Source: Clostridiales bacterium
GTDB taxonomy: Bacteria > Bacillota > Clostridia > Oscillospirales > Oscillospiraceae
Assembly (NCBI GenBank): GCA_029008095.1
Contig: JAQXJB010000026.1
Location: 25,880 to 89,879, forward strand
Direction of reading: 5' to 3'
Length of the DNA: 64,000 nucleotides
Part shown: in pieces, positions 1 to 10,769 of the stretch
Layout: each line of letters begins with the position of its first letter
Position numbering within the stretch: position 1 is the first letter of the stretch
The notes under the pieces: generated by a model
What the model was told of the DNA's origin: nothing
Database searches by the model: none
The model's input: only the letters and a program-made list of their open reading frames with translations
Program-made: the position numbers and the translations under genes

Positions 1-331
1 CCACCGGGATGCCCGTGGGCATCTGAACGATTGAGAGAAGACTGTCCAGGCCGTCCATGAAGGAGGATTTTATGGGAAGGCCAATGACGGGCAGGGGGGT
101 ATAGGCGGCGAGCACACCGCCCAGATGGGCTGCCTTACCGGCCGCTGCTATGATTACGCCGAATCCCTGCTCTTCGGCGGACTTGGCAAAAGCCTCTGCC
201 GCGGCGGGAGTTCTGTGGGCGGACATTACATGTACCTCAAAAGGTACTCCGAACTGCTTGAGGCGGGTAATAGCGCCCTTCACTACAGGAAGGTCGCTGT
301 CAGAACCCATAATGACGGCAACTTTTTTCAT
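1..331 (-). CDS. purE: 5-(carboxyamino)imidazole ribonucleotide mutase PurE (3' part outside window)
   Basis: Reverse strand from ATG at 331 reads [65 protein letters not shown], the characteristic PurE N-terminus. Confidence 0.93.
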   Translation of the reverse strand, partial: MKKVAVIMGSDSDLPVVKGAITRLKQFGVPFEVHVMSAHRTPAAAEAFAKSAEEQGFGVIIAAAGKAAHLGGVLAAYTPLPVIGLPIKSSFMDGLDSLLSIVQMPTGIPV

Positions 332-499
332 AAATAGCTGCTCCTTTCAGAGAATGTATTTATCGGTATTAAAAGTGCTGTTACATGTTTTGGTATATAT
401 CGACGCATTTTAACACATTGCTCAAATGCATTTAGAAAGATTATACCATATAAGAAATGGAAAGTCCAACCCAAGATGCCTGTATTTTCGACAAATTTA

Positions 500-527
500 T
501 TGACAATACCTTAGTATAAATTATATA
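500..527 (+). promoter_or_regulatory. Putative sigma-A promoter (TTGACA-16-TATATA)
   Basis: TTGACA at 500-505, 16-nt spacer, TATATA at 522-527, upstream of the amidohydrolase gene. Confidence 0.5.
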
Positions 528-606
528 GTAAACTACAGCTTCAAAAGGATTTTGAAAAGGATTTTGAAAATAATCATGCTCAATACGATATCAGAGGTTG
601 ATAATC

Positions 607-1398
607 ATGCTTATAGATTTTCATTCCCATTGTTTCCCGGATAAAATAGCCTCGGCCGCCGTGGAGAAGATCGGCGGCAAGGCGGGCGGTCTTGTACCCC
701 ATACGGATGGAAGCCTTGACGGGCTTTCTGCTTTTATGAAGGCTCAGGGTGTAGACCGTTTTGTGGTGCTGAATATAGCAACCAATGAACGCCAGATGAC
801 GGCTGTAAATGACTTTGCTGCAGAGATGAACAAACGGGAAGAGGTCATCGCGTTCGGCTCGGTTTATCCCAGAGCTGCGAACGTTTTTGAGGAGCTGGAA
901 AGGATAAAAGCCCTGGGCATCAAGGGTGTAAAATTTCAATTTGACTATCAGGGGCTTTATATCGACGATGAAATAATGCGGCCAATATTCAAAAAGATCG
1001 CCCAGCTCGGCCTTATAACAATGGTTCACGCCGGATTTGACTATGGTTTTGCACCGCCTTATATGGCAACTCCGGACCGCATCCTGAACGCTCTGCGCTG
1101 GGTAGACTCACCGTTCATTGCTTCCCATTGGGGCGGACTTTCCTGCGGCACGGACGTGCTGCGGCTGCTCTGCGGATTGCCGATATATTTCGATACATCT
1201 TACGGATATGGTGCTATCGCTAAGCCGACAGCCCAGCAAATAGTTGAAAAGCACGGCGTGGATCATATGCTCTTCGGATCTGACTGCCCCTGGCATACAC
1301 CTCAGGAGGAAAAGCGTCTGGTGGAGAGTCTCGGCCTTTCCGACAGCGAGAAGGAAAAAATCTACCATGAAAATGCGGAAAAGCTCCTGGGCAATTAA
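607..1398 (+). CDS. Amidohydrolase family (TIM-barrel metal-dependent hydrolase)
   Basis: ORF MLIDFHSHCFPDKIA...; HSH metal motif near N-terminus, MVHAGFDYG, ASHWGG, LFGSDCPW motifs typical of amidohydrolase_2 proteins. Confidence 0.8.
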   Translation: MLIDFHSHCFPDKIASAAVEKIGGKAGGLVPHTDGSLDGLSAFMKAQGVDRFVVLNIATNERQMTAVNDFAAEMNKREEVIAFGSVYPRAANVFEELERIKALGIKGVKFQFDYQGLYIDDEIMRPIFKKIAQLGLITMVHAGFDYGFAPPYMATPDRILNALRWVDSPFIASHWGGLSCGTDVLRLLCGLPIYFDTSYGYGAIAKPTAQQIVEKHGVDHMLFGSDCPWHTPQEEKRLVESLGLSDSEKEKIYHENAEKLLGN

Positions 1399-1429
1399 AT
1401 TGCGACATTTTCTCAAAAGCTGTGAAGTG

Positions 1430-1482
1430 GTCATTGCTACGGTAAACGATCGATTACCGTAGTATGACCATTTTATCACTTT
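1430..1482 (+). terminator. Intrinsic terminator-like hairpin
   Basis: Near-perfect inverted repeat TGGTCATTGCTACGGTAA / TTACCGTAGTATGACCA followed by a T-rich stretch. Confidence 0.7.
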
Positions 1483-1624
1483 TTCGTTACCGCTTTGAGC
1501 GGTGACCACAAAGCATAGCAATAGTCATATCACAGTTTTTTGGTTATAAAAAAAGGATTTTCCGAATTTTTTCCGTATAATATAATTATAAGAATATGTT
1601 CAGGAAAGGGTGAGGTCAGGCTGT

Positions 1625-2629
1625 ATGACGATACGCGAAGAAAGAGAGAGCCTGGAAAAAGCTGTGCTTTCGCCGAGAGCGGCATTTTCCACTGGAGCAG
1701 GAGACAGGAGAATACCTGAAGAGGCCTGCGATATCCGCACTTGTTTTCAGCGGGATATCGACCGCATAGTACATTCCAAATCCTTTCGCAGACTCAAGCA
1801 CAAGACCCAGGTTTTCCTCCAGCCGGAGGGCGACCATTACCGCACCCGCATGACCCACACCATCGAGGTGGCACGCATTGCCCGCACAATTTCCCGGGCA
1901 CTGCGGCTCAATGAGGATCTTACCGAGGCCATTGCCTTCGGTCACGACCTTGGCCATACGCCATTCGGACATGCCGGAGAGCGGGCGCTGGCGAAAATAT
2001 GCTCCACCGGCTTTGAGCATAATGAGCAGAGCCTGAGAGTGGTGGACATTCTTGAGCGGGATGGCAGGGGTCTTAACCTCTGCGCCGAAGTAAGGGATGG
2101 AATACTTTGCCATACCGGTGCCAAGCAGCCCGATACTCTTGAAGGCAAGGTCGTGCGTATGTCTGACCGTATTGCCTACATAAACCATGACGTCGACGAT
2201 GCCATCCGCGCCGGAATCCTTTCCGAGGAAGACATTCCGGGAGAGATAGTCGCGGTTACGGGCGAAAGCTATGGTGAACGTATAGACAGCATTATTAAGG
2301 ATGTTGTTTTCAGCAGCCGCGACAGCGATACCATACAGATGAGCTCCACCATGTACTTCGTTATGGAGTCCTTCAGAGACTTTATGTTTGAGCGGGTATA
2401 TAAAAATCCTGTCGCAAAAAGTGAAGAAAGCAAGGTTGAAGGTATGTTTTCGATGATTTTTGACTATTATATCAAAGATCCATCCAAGCTGCCCGAGGAT
2501 TATATATCTCACCTTGACAGATATAGTCCCGAGCGTGTCATTTGCGACTATATAGCCGGAATGAGCGACACATATCTGGTCTACACTTTTAATAATCTAT
2601 TCATACCGGGCGCGTGGAGCGTCCGATGA
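1625..2629 (+). CDS. dgt: dGTP triphosphohydrolase-like HD protein
   Basis: HSKSFRRLKHKTQVF, RTRMTHTIEVARIARTISRAL, AFGHDLGHTPFGHAGE motifs of dGTPase family; located directly upstream of dnaG. Confidence 0.9.
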   Translation: MTIREERESLEKAVLSPRAAFSTGAGDRRIPEEACDIRTCFQRDIDRIVHSKSFRRLKHKTQVFLQPEGDHYRTRMTHTIEVARIARTISRALRLNEDLTEAIAFGHDLGHTPFGHAGERALAKICSTGFEHNEQSLRVVDILERDGRGLNLCAEVRDGILCHTGAKQPDTLEGKVVRMSDRIAYINHDVDDAIRAGILSEEDIPGEIVAVTGESYGERIDSIIKDVVFSSRDSDTIQMSSTMYFVMESFRDFMFERVYKNPVAKSEESKVEGMFSMIFDYYIKDPSKLPEDYISHLDRYSPERVICDYIAGMSDTYLVYTFNNLFIPGAWSVR

Positions 2630-2651
2630 TCATCTGAGACGGAGGATATTT

Positions 2652-4427
2652 ATGGCTTTTCCCGACAGCTTTATTGAAGAGCTGCTGGCGAGGAACGATA
2701 TAAGCGATGTAGTTTCATCCTATGTTCAACTCAGCCGAAAGGGCGGCAACCTTTTCGGACTTTGCCCGTTCCATAACGAAAAAACACCGTCCTTCTCCGT
2801 GTCGCCGGATAAGCAGATATATCATTGCTTTGGCTGCGGCAAGGGCGGCGGAGTCATCAATTTCATAATGGAGATAGAAAATCTCAGTTATCCGGACGCT
2901 GTTCGCTTCCTGGCGAACCGTGTCGGACTCGCAGTTCCAGAGGACGACAGGGGAGAGGCGGGTCAGCTTCGCAGGCGAATTTTGAGCCTGAATAAAGAAG
3001 CGGCCAGGTTTTATAACTCCCTTCTCAGGGAGGAAGCGGGCAAAACCGCGCGGGCTTACCTTGAAAAGCGCCGCATAACGCCCCATACCGCCACACGCTT
3101 TGGTCTTGGCGCGGCTCCCAATGAGTGGGACGCGCTCATAAAGGCTATGAAGAAGCGGGGGTACGATGAGTATGAGCTTGTGCAGGCCGGACTTGCCGTG
3201 AAAAACGCAAAAGGATCGGTTTATGATAAGTTCCGTGACCGTCTGATATTCCCGGTGATCAGCGTCAGCGGAGAGGTGCTTGGATTCGGCGGAAGGACCC
3301 TGTCCGACGCTGAACCAAAGTATCTGAACTCACCTGAGACCATCGCGTTCAGCAAAAGGCGCACGCTATACGGAATAAACCTTGCCAAAAACACAAAACG
3401 AGAGAATTTCATCCTCTGCGAGGGAAATATTGACGTTGTGACTCTCCACCAGGCGGGATTTGATAACGCGGTCGCTTCAATGGGAACATCCCTCACAACG
3501 GACCAGACAAGGCTTATCTCCCGCTACACTAAGGAGATAATCATCTGCTATGATAACGATCCTGCCGGCATTAAGGCCACAGACAGAGCCCTGGAGATAT
3601 TAAAAAACTCTGAGTTCAGCGTTAAAGTCCTGAAGCTGCCGGACAGGGTGGTGGACGGAGAGAAGAAAAAGATAGATGCCGATGATTTTATAAAACTCTA
3701 CGGTCCTGCCGCTTTCGAACGGCTTATAAACGGCAGTGAGAACCATATAGAGTATAAGCTGATGAACCTGCAGTCGAAATATGACCTTAGCTCCCCGGAG
3801 GAAAAGGTTGAATTTTTAAAAGCCGCGGGAGAAATGATAGCCCGCCTGTCCAGCCCGGTGGAGCGCGAGGTATATGGCGGCAGAGCCGCTCAGGCGGCAG
3901 GCATATCACCGGAAGCAATGGCGCAGGAGATAGCTAAATCCCGCAGCCGTCAGACTAAAAAGCAGAAGCAGGAAATGGAGCGGGCTGAGACCCGGCCTGA
4001 AATGGCCGCGCAGCCCCGGGAAAAATCTTTGCGCTATAAAAACGTCCGTTCCGCAACGGCGGAGGAAGGCGTTATACGGCTTCTCCTACTCGACCCTTCA
4101 CTTATTCCAAAATGTGAGCTGAAGGCCGATGAATTTTCGTCGGAGTTTCTCGGAAAGCTGTATTCAGTAATAACCGAGCGTTTCAAAAACGGAAGGAGCA
4201 TAGAGATATCAGCTTTGGCTGCTGATATAGGTGAAGAAGAAATGTCCCAATTGGTACATATTGCGCAGAAACCCGAAAGTCTGGCGGATTCATTGCACAC
4301 CCTCGAAGACTACACACGGGTCATCCACACGGAAAAGCTCAAGAATTCAGCGGATTTGCTGGCACTCATGAACAGATATAAAGAAACTAAGGGTATGGAG
4401 GATAAAAACAGTGGCAAAAAAGGCTAA
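2652..4427 (+). CDS. dnaG: DNA primase
   Basis: CHC2 zinc finger ([29 protein letters not shown]), TOPRIM region ([27 protein letters not shown]). Confidence 0.97.
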   Translation: MAFPDSFIEELLARNDISDVVSSYVQLSRKGGNLFGLCPFHNEKTPSFSVSPDKQIYHCFGCGKGGGVINFIMEIENLSYPDAVRFLANRVGLAVPEDDRGEAGQLRRRILSLNKEAARFYNSLLREEAGKTARAYLEKRRITPHTATRFGLGAAPNEWDALIKAMKKRGYDEYELVQAGLAVKNAKGSVYDKFRDRLIFPVISVSGEVLGFGGRTLSDAEPKYLNSPETIAFSKRRTLYGINLAKNTKRENFILCEGNIDVVTLHQAGFDNAVASMGTSLTTDQTRLISRYTKEIIICYDNDPAGIKATDRALEILKNSEFSVKVLKLPDRVVDGEKKKIDADDFIKLYGPAAFERLINGSENHIEYKLMNLQSKYDLSSPEEKVEFLKAAGEMIARLSSPVEREVYGGRAAQAAGISPEAMAQEIAKSRSRQTKKQKQEMERAETRPEMAAQPREKSLRYKNVRSATAEEGVIRLLLLDPSLIPKCELKADEFSSEFLGKLYSVITERFKNGRSIEISALAADIGEEEMSQLVHIAQKPESLADSLHTLEDYTRVIHTEKLKNSADLLALMNRYKETKGMEDKNSGKKG

Positions 4428-5688
4428 AGCAGCGGGTACCGCACCCGAGCATATGGAGAAAGAACAGGTTAGCGCAAAGCTTACCGAAATGCTTGAAAAA
4501 GCGAAGAAAGCCGGCTCCGTTTCCATAAAGGATCTGAACGCTCTCTATGATGAGCTTCATCTGGAAGCGGAACAGATAGATAAATTCTATGAAACTCTCG
4601 AAAGCCTGAACATCGAGGTAATAGATGAGGATTTCAGCGTCACGATAACAGACGATATGCTTCCTGAAGCCGCAGATCTGGATGAGATCGAGGAGCTTGA
4701 GGACATAAGCGAGGAAGAAATTGCTAATACCGACGCCCTGGCAGAGACCTTCAGCATAGACGACCCTGTCCGCATGTACCTCAAAGAAATAGGTAAGGTC
4801 AACCTTCTTACTCCCGAGGAAGAGGTAGATTACGCAGTAAAGATGGCTGCCGGAACCGAGGCTAATGCAAAACTTGAAGAACGCCGGCAGGCAGTGGAAA
4901 AGGGCGAGGCCGAGCCTTTTACCGAGGAAGAACTGGAAGAGCTTAAAAATACTGTAAAAATAGGCGAGGAGGCCGGCAAGAAGATGGCCGAGGCCAACCT
5001 CCGTCTGGTCGTCAGCATAGCCAAGCGCTATGTTGGCCGCGGCATGCTGTTCCTTGACCTTATTCAGGAGGGCAACCTCGGCCTTATCAAGGCTGTTGAA
5101 AAGTTTGACCACACCAAGGGCTATAAGTTCTCCACATACGCAACATGGTGGATACGTCAGGCCATAACCCGCTCCATTGCAGACCAGGCCAGAACCATCC
5201 GTATTCCTGTACACATGGTCGAGACTATCAACAAGGTCATCCGCGTTTCCCGCCAGCTCCTTCAGGAGCTTGGACATGACCCCAGCCCCGAAGAGGTCGC
5301 GGCAGAGATGAATATGCCCGTAGAGAAAATACGCGATATACTTAAAATAGCTCAGGAGCCCGTTTCTCTCGAAACTCCCATCGGCGAGGAAGAGGACAGC
5401 CATCTTGGCGACTTCATACCCGATGAGGACGCATCCGAGCCCGCTGAGGCCGCGTCCTTCACCTTCCTGCGTGAACAGCTTGAGCAGGTGCTCAGCACCC
5501 TCACGCCCAGAGAAGAAAAGGTCCTGCGCCTGCGCTTCGGCATCGAGGATGGCCGTACCCGGACCCTTGAAGAGGTGGGTAAGGAATTCAACGTTACCCG
5601 TGAGCGTATCCGTCAGATAGAGGCCAAGGCCCTCAGAAAGCTCCGCCATCCAAGCCGCTCCAAGAAACTCAAGGATTTCCTCAACTAA
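4411..5688 (+). CDS. rpoD: RNA polymerase primary sigma factor (sigma-A/RpoD), GTG start overlapping dnaG
   Basis: [70 protein letters not shown]-terminal region 4 [26 protein letters not shown]. Confidence 0.98.
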   Translation: MAKKAKAAGTAPEHMEKEQVSAKLTEMLEKAKKAGSVSIKDLNALYDELHLEAEQIDKFYETLESLNIEVIDEDFSVTITDDMLPEAADLDEIEELEDISEEEIANTDALAETFSIDDPVRMYLKEIGKVNLLTPEEEVDYAVKMAAGTEANAKLEERRQAVEKGEAEPFTEEELEELKNTVKIGEEAGKKMAEANLRLVVSIAKRYVGRGMLFLDLIQEGNLGLIKAVEKFDHTKGYKFSTYATWWIRQAITRSIADQARTIRIPVHMVETINKVIRVSRQLLQELGHDPSPEEVAAEMNMPVEKIRDILKIAQEPVSLETPIGEEEDSHLGDFIPDEDASEPAEAASFTFLREQLEQVLSTLTPREEKVLRLRFGIEDGRTRTLEEVGKEFNVTRERIRQIEAKALRKLRHPSRSKKLKDFLN

Positions 5689-5697
5689 ACAATTTTT

Positions 5698-5745
5698 AAC
5701 AGAACAGCGACATCCCCAAAGCCGGGGTGCCGCTGTTCTTTATGA
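5698..5745 (+). terminator. Intrinsic terminator after rpoD
   Basis: AACAGCGACATCCCC-AAAGCC-GGGGTGCCGCTGTTCTTT hairpin followed by T-containing tail. Confidence 0.75.
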
Positions 5746-5879
5746 AGTTTTTGTGAAGAATAGCCCGCAAAGGGTAAGTAATCCTTTCAATTTTCATGAA
5801 GCTGTGTTATGATATTAAAACACGATAGCCCAAAATCCGGCTTCACTATATGAGGCCAGGAAGGAACGATAAATACATC

Positions 5880-7325
5880 ATGACCTATCCGAGTTTGTTG
5901 TTTACCGGCGCACCCTCGCAGACTCATATTGAGCGCGAAAGCTTCAGCGATTTGAAGCTTGACCTGCTTCTAAGTGACGAGGCCATATCCGCCATGACTA
6001 CCGTCGGCACCCCTGAGGATATACCTGTCCGCCAGGAGTTGTTCAAGGTTCTTGAAAATAAGGACATACGCATCCAGCTCAAACTTCTTGCCAGAAATAT
6101 TGAAGAGGTATATAAGCTGGACGCCGCCTATACCGCGTCAAAGTGCGATAATGAACGCAATTATCTTTATTTCAACCTTATTAACGCGGAAATGAAGTTT
6201 TTTCGCAATGCCGCCAAAACCACCGGCAGCGGATTTTTCCTCGAGCGTTTTGTCAGCTTCTTTGCCGGAGAGTTTGAAAGAGAAGAGTGCCGCAGGGCGG
6301 AGGAGATAAGCAGTATCAATTTCCCCAAATCCGACCTTGTCAGAATAAACAGTCTGCGTCTCAAGGGCGATACCATGCATATCCGCACCGAGGACGAGAC
6401 CACGATAGTGGCCCGCCTTAATAAGTGCGCCAGAGATCTTGGCATACCTGATACCAGAGAGAAGCGCGACGTTTCTATCAAAATAAAGCCCAGAATAATC
6501 AACGGCCTTGCTACGCTGTACCCCGAGTCCTTCAAACTGTTCAAGGAATTCTATGACGAATTCTCAGGCTTCTACGACAGCAGTATACTCCAGTACCGTT
6601 CAGAGCTGAACTTCTATCTGGAGGTATCGGAGATAATCGACCGCGTTAAGGCTATGGGGATGCCTGTCTGCTGGCCTGTTGTTTCCGCTGAAAAGAAGTT
6701 CATCATACGCGGTGCAAGGGATATCTCCCTCATTGCCAAGGATGTTACCAATATCGTCCCCAACGATGTTGAATTCACCGCTGAAGAGCCATTCTGCTAC
6801 CTCACCGGCGCTAACGGCGGTGGTAAGACCACATATCTCCGCGCCGTGGGTATCACTGCCATCATGTTCCTCTGCGGCTGCCCGCTGGTTTGCAGCAGCG
6901 CAGAGCTTTATCCCGTAAGCGGCGTATATACCCATTTCCCGAGAGATGAACGCTTTGACGGTGACGGCCGTTTTGCCGACGAGCAGAGCCGCGTTAAGAA
7001 AATACTCGCAAACGACGTTTCCAGCGCGTTGGTGCTGCTCAATGAGACCTATTCCACAACCAATGAGGAGATTGCAACCGAGCTTACAGGAAAGCTGGCT
7101 GATTACCTCTTTGAAAAGGGCGCGTTCGGTATTTATATCACCCACCAGCACGGCGTGGGCAATACAAAGATACCATTCCTCAGCGTTATCGTAGACGAGA
7201 GCGATGAAAACCGCAGAACCTATAAGATTGAACGCCGCAGGGGTGCCTCCGATTCCTTTGCGCTGGATATCCTCAAAAAATATGGCCTGACCGCCGATGC
7301 GCTCCGTGCGCGTTTTGTAAAGTGA
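5880..7325 (+). CDS. MutS-family ATPase (divergent, short), copy 1
   Basis: Walker A TGANGGGKTTYLRAVG, Walker-B-like SSALVLLNETYSTTNEEIATEL, C-terminal ITHQHGV motif as in MutS domain V; no N-terminal mismatch-recognition domain apparent (about 480 aa). Confidence 0.8.
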   Translation: MTYPSLLFTGAPSQTHIERESFSDLKLDLLLSDEAISAMTTVGTPEDIPVRQELFKVLENKDIRIQLKLLARNIEEVYKLDAAYTASKCDNERNYLYFNLINAEMKFFRNAAKTTGSGFFLERFVSFFAGEFEREECRRAEEISSINFPKSDLVRINSLRLKGDTMHIRTEDETTIVARLNKCARDLGIPDTREKRDVSIKIKPRIINGLATLYPESFKLFKEFYDEFSGFYDSSILQYRSELNFYLEVSEIIDRVKAMGMPVCWPVVSAEKKFIIRGARDISLIAKDVTNIVPNDVEFTAEEPFCYLTGANGGGKTTYLRAVGITAIMFLCGCPLVCSSAELYPVSGVYTHFPRDERFDGDGRFADEQSRVKKILANDVSSALVLLNETYSTTNEEIATELTGKLADYLFEKGAFGIYITHQHGVGNTKIPFLSVIVDESDENRRTYKIERRRGASDSFALDILKKYGLTADALRARFVK

Positions 7326-7341
7326 AGGGAGGGGGGCTTTA

Positions 7342-8871
7342 ATGAAATTCAGTCTGCTTTATAAGAATTTTGATGATAGCTTTATCGTCAGCGAAGGCCC
7401 TCTCGCCGAGGCCATGAGCGACGCAGTGTATGACCTTTCCATCGATAAGGCCGCTTGGGAGTTTTCCCGCAATTCCGACAGCTTCAATTACTTCATGGAG
7501 GTAATAAAAAAGCCGCTTAAGCGCATTGACGATATAAAGTACCGTCAGGATGTGCTCATGGACTTCATATCCATGCCCAAGCTGCTGGAGGAGCTGCGTC
7601 TGATATTCAAAAGCTATGATACGCTCCAGTCCGATTGGCACGAGATGCGGTCCAGCATTTATGTCTATGGTGTTCCCAATACTTCCAGGGGTATTCTGGA
7701 CTGCACGTATGAGTCCCTGAAGGTAACGGCGAACTTTGCAAAAAACACTGTCTCCTATTTCCGCTCTATCCGAGACACCATTGAGAAATATCAGGTCAAA
7801 TCGGAAGGACTTCTCGGAATAAAGCGCTTTTGCGCAGAGATGACGGAGAACGCCTCACTGGACGAGATATCTCAAATCTCCGGTTATTTCAGCAGGGAGA
7901 ATATCGATGCATACGAATTCTGCGTACGTATCGAGTCTGACAATACTCTCACGATCAAGTCTGCCAGTCTTACTGAGGCCATTGAGCTTGAGGATAAATC
8001 CATAGGGAGATCCTTCAAGAAGCTTTTCGGCAATATCGGCAAGACTACCCGAGAGAGCGACATAGTGCCAGAGGTCGATATGGGTGAGTATCATGTCGAA
8101 GATGCCAATAATATCCTTAACGAGGCTCTCTATGAGCTTTATACCGCTCTAAGCGGCATCACCGGCAATATCTATGAGTTCTTCCGCGGCCTTTCCGGAG
8201 AGCTTTCTTTCTATGATACCGGCCTTAGATACTGCCGCTATCTCAGCGAAGCGAAAATGCCAATGTGTATGCCCAGAATGCTGCCCGCTGAAAGCGACTG
8301 CTTCAAGGCCAACGACATCTATGATATGCAGCTCATAGCCGAGGGACTTTCCGCCGACGAAATCACCCGCAACCCCGTCAGACTTGAGGAGAGCCACAAG
8401 GGCATGCTCATTCGAGGCCGAAACAGCGGCGGCAAGACCTGCTATCTCCGCGCCATAGCTGTGGCTCAGATATTTGCCCAGGCCGGTCTTCCTGTCTGCG
8501 CGTCAGCCGCAAATATAAGCATAAGAAACGCTGTTTTCGCTCAGTTCTCATCCTCTGAAAAGGAGTTCAGCGTTGGAGACATCGCCGGACGCTTTGAGGG
8601 TGAGGTTCAGGAGCTTGCAGCGATACTTGACAATATAGTGCCTTATTCGCTGGTTTTGCTCAACGAGACATTTCAGACTACCGCCTATTCCGAGGGATCC
8701 GCCGGCATAAAGGATATCCTTGAGATACTGCCGGCAGTGAAGAGCAAGTATATATTCGTCACCCATCTGGTTCAGCTCTTCAATGAAATGGATACCAGCA
8801 ATATAAAGATGATAGAGCTTTCTTCCGACGAAGAGAACCTGCATAAGGTAAAGAACTACGAGTCAAGATAA
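7342..8871 (+). CDS. MutS-family ATPase (divergent, short), copy 2
   Basis: Walker A RGRNSGGKTCYLRAIA, Walker-B-like YSLVLLNETFQTTAYSEG, FVTHLVQL; tandem to copy 1 with a 16-nt gap. Confidence 0.8.
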   Translation: MKFSLLYKNFDDSFIVSEGPLAEAMSDAVYDLSIDKAAWEFSRNSDSFNYFMEVIKKPLKRIDDIKYRQDVLMDFISMPKLLEELRLIFKSYDTLQSDWHEMRSSIYVYGVPNTSRGILDCTYESLKVTANFAKNTVSYFRSIRDTIEKYQVKSEGLLGIKRFCAEMTENASLDEISQISGYFSRENIDAYEFCVRIESDNTLTIKSASLTEAIELEDKSIGRSFKKLFGNIGKTTRESDIVPEVDMGEYHVEDANNILNEALYELYTALSGITGNIYEFFRGLSGELSFYDTGLRYCRYLSEAKMPMCMPRMLPAESDCFKANDIYDMQLIAEGLSADEITRNPVRLEESHKGMLIRGRNSGGKTCYLRAIAVAQIFAQAGLPVCASAANISIRNAVFAQFSSSEKEFSVGDIAGRFEGEVQELAAILDNIVPYSLVLLNETFQTTAYSEGSAGIKDILEILPAVKSKYIFVTHLVQLFNEMDTSNIKMIELSSDEENLHKVKNYESR

Positions 8872-8885
8872 AGGAGGATAAAGAT

Positions 8886-9878
8886 ATGGTTTGGGTAGCT
8901 GCAGCGTTAATTCTTGCTGTTGTTGTTTTTATTATCACCGGTTTTTCCGTTACCCGCAAGGAAGTGACCGACAAAATGGGGAATACCCGGGTCGTCAGCG
9001 CTAAGACCTGGAAAACTAACAGAAAGAGTATTCTTGCCGTTCTGCCGTTGCTTCTTATAATCGTGGGATGCATTTCCACGATCCCGGCAGGTCATACCGG
9101 CGTTTTAGTGACATTCGGCAGGGTTGAGGACAAGATACTCAATGAAGGCGTCAACTTCAAGCTGCCTTATCAGCAGGTCATAAAAATGGATAACAGAGTC
9201 CAGAAGCGCGACTTTGCTATGGAGGCATTTTCTTCCGATATACAGCAGACCTCTATCAGCGGCTCCGTTAACTTTACCGTTGATAAGACTCAGTCTCAGT
9301 TCCTGTATCAGAATGTCGGAGTAAATTATTATGACACCGTTATATATCCCAGAGTGCTGGAGAACGTCAAGCTGGTATTTTCCGCCTATTCCGCCGAGGG
9401 TCTTGTTGAAAAGCGCACAGTCCTTTCGGATTCCGTGGAGGAGTATCTTACCGAGGATATGAGCCGCTATGGCATACAGATAATCGATGTGAATATTGAA
9501 AATATCGACTTTACCGATACATTTACCGATGCCGTTGAAGCCAAGCAGGTAGCCCAGCAGAATAAGCTCACCACTCAGACTGAACAGGAAGCCGCGATAA
9601 TCGTTGCCCAAGCTGAAGCGGAGAAGAAGGTAATAGCCGCAAACGCCGAGGCGGAGACCGCTAAGATAGCGGCGGAGGCGGAGGCATATGCGGTCAAGAT
9701 AAAGGCGGAAGCCGAGGCTAAAGCAAACGCTGATATAGCCGCGTCCCTTACCGATGAGCTTATTGATTACACTAAGATAACAAACTGGAACGGAGTTCTG
9801 CCTCAGGTGCAGATGAACGGCGGCGAGGGCGTATACCCCGTCATCGAGCTGCCCGCTTCCAATTCCTCCAATGGCTGA
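8886..9878 (+). CDS. SPFH/Band 7 (prohibitin-like) membrane protein
   Basis: N-terminal TM segments, IPAGHTGVLVTFGRVEDKILNEGVNFKLPYQQVIKMDNRVQ, Ala/Glu-rich coiled coil AEAEKKVIAANAEAETAKIAAEAEAYAVKIKAEAEAKA. Confidence 0.9.
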   Translation: MVWVAAALILAVVVFIITGFSVTRKEVTDKMGNTRVVSAKTWKTNRKSILAVLPLLLIIVGCISTIPAGHTGVLVTFGRVEDKILNEGVNFKLPYQQVIKMDNRVQKRDFAMEAFSSDIQQTSISGSVNFTVDKTQSQFLYQNVGVNYYDTVIYPRVLENVKLVFSAYSAEGLVEKRTVLSDSVEEYLTEDMSRYGIQIIDVNIENIDFTDTFTDAVEAKQVAQQNKLTTQTEQEAAIIVAQAEAEKKVIAANAEAETAKIAAEAEAYAVKIKAEAEAKANADIAASLTDELIDYTKITNWNGVLPQVQMNGGEGVYPVIELPASNSSNG

Positions 9879-10662
9879 CGGTAAGCGCGAGATAATCAAG
9901 AAATACGCTTCCGCTGAAGAGGACGTACTTATGCTGGCGAAGGTAATGGATAAATACACCGCCTGCAACGAAAAAAACTATATCCAAACCACCCGGTTTC
10001 TCTCGCTGCATGACTGCATTATTGCTGACACGGCGCTGAAAGGGGAGAAAGCGCAGGGATATGTCTTTTGGGGCGGGTATGAGTGTGCTGAACGGAAGCT
10101 TCTGGTGTTTTACCCGGATTATCTCGACAGTGAGTGCGCTGTAAGTGAGTCAGGAGTGAACGTAGTCCGCGCGAGGTTTCGACCGGGTATGGTGAGCCAC
10201 CGTGATATGCTTGGCAGCCTTATGAATATCGGCATAAGCAGGGAATGCCTGGGAGACCTTTTGGTGCACGAGGATTTCTGCGACATAATATGTGTTTCAG
10301 AGGCGACTGCGTTTATAATGGAAAACCTTTTCCGAGCCGGACGTGAGACACTGAAGCTGGAGCTTCTCGATGGTCCTCCGGCCGGTAAGGAAGAGAAATA
10401 TAAGCTCATAAAAGATACCGTGGCTTCGCTGCGGCTGGATGCCATTGTATCCGCCGGCTGCTCCGTAAGCCGGGGTAACGCCGCGGCTCTTATAAGCTCC
10501 GGCAGAGTAAAGGTAAACGACTTTGAATGTATTAAAGCCGACAAGCCTTTATGTGAGGGTGACTGCATTTCCGTTCGCGGATATGGCAAGCTGCTGCTTG
10601 AGTCCGTGGGCGGTATGAGCCGTAAAGGGAGAACTATTATTACAATAAAGAAGTTCGTGTAA
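9871..10662 (+). CDS. YlmH-like S4-domain RNA-binding protein
   Basis: N-terminal FLSLHDCIIAD domain and C-terminal S4 RNA-binding domain (RLDAIVSAGCSVSRGNAAALISSGRVKVND); 8-nt overlap with the SPFH gene. Confidence 0.85.
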   Translation: MADGKREIIKKYASAEEDVLMLAKVMDKYTACNEKNYIQTTRFLSLHDCIIADTALKGEKAQGYVFWGGYECAERKLLVFYPDYLDSECAVSESGVNVVRARFRPGMVSHRDMLGSLMNIGISRECLGDLLVHEDFCDIICVSEATAFIMENLFRAGRETLKLELLDGPPAGKEEKYKLIKDTVASLRLDAIVSAGCSVSRGNAAALISSGRVKVNDFECIKADKPLCEGDCISVRGYGKLLLESVGGMSRKGRTIITIKKFV

Positions 10663-10687
10663 ATGACATGGTGGAATATCTTTTGTG

Positions 10688-10716
10688 TTGCAAAGCGGAA
10701 AAATATCATGTATAAT
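10688..10716 (+). promoter_or_regulatory. Putative sigma-A promoter (TTGCAA-17-TATAAT)
   Basis: TTGCAA 10688-10693, 17-nt spacer, perfect TATAAT 10711-10716 upstream of the kinase-like gene. Confidence 0.7.
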
Positions 10717-10769
10717 GAGAGCGCAAAGACAGATGCTGATCAGCTGCCTATTATCAAGGAGGGACTTAT

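Noticed and set aside
580-1029. 149-aa minus-strand ORF inside the amidohydrolase gene
   Set aside because: Antisense to a well-supported CDS, no recognisable domain, typical shadow ORF of GC-biased coding sequence.
4387-5649. 420-aa minus-strand ORF antisense to rpoD
   Set aside because: Mirror of rpoD codons; no RBS or domain similarity; rpoD identification is unambiguous.
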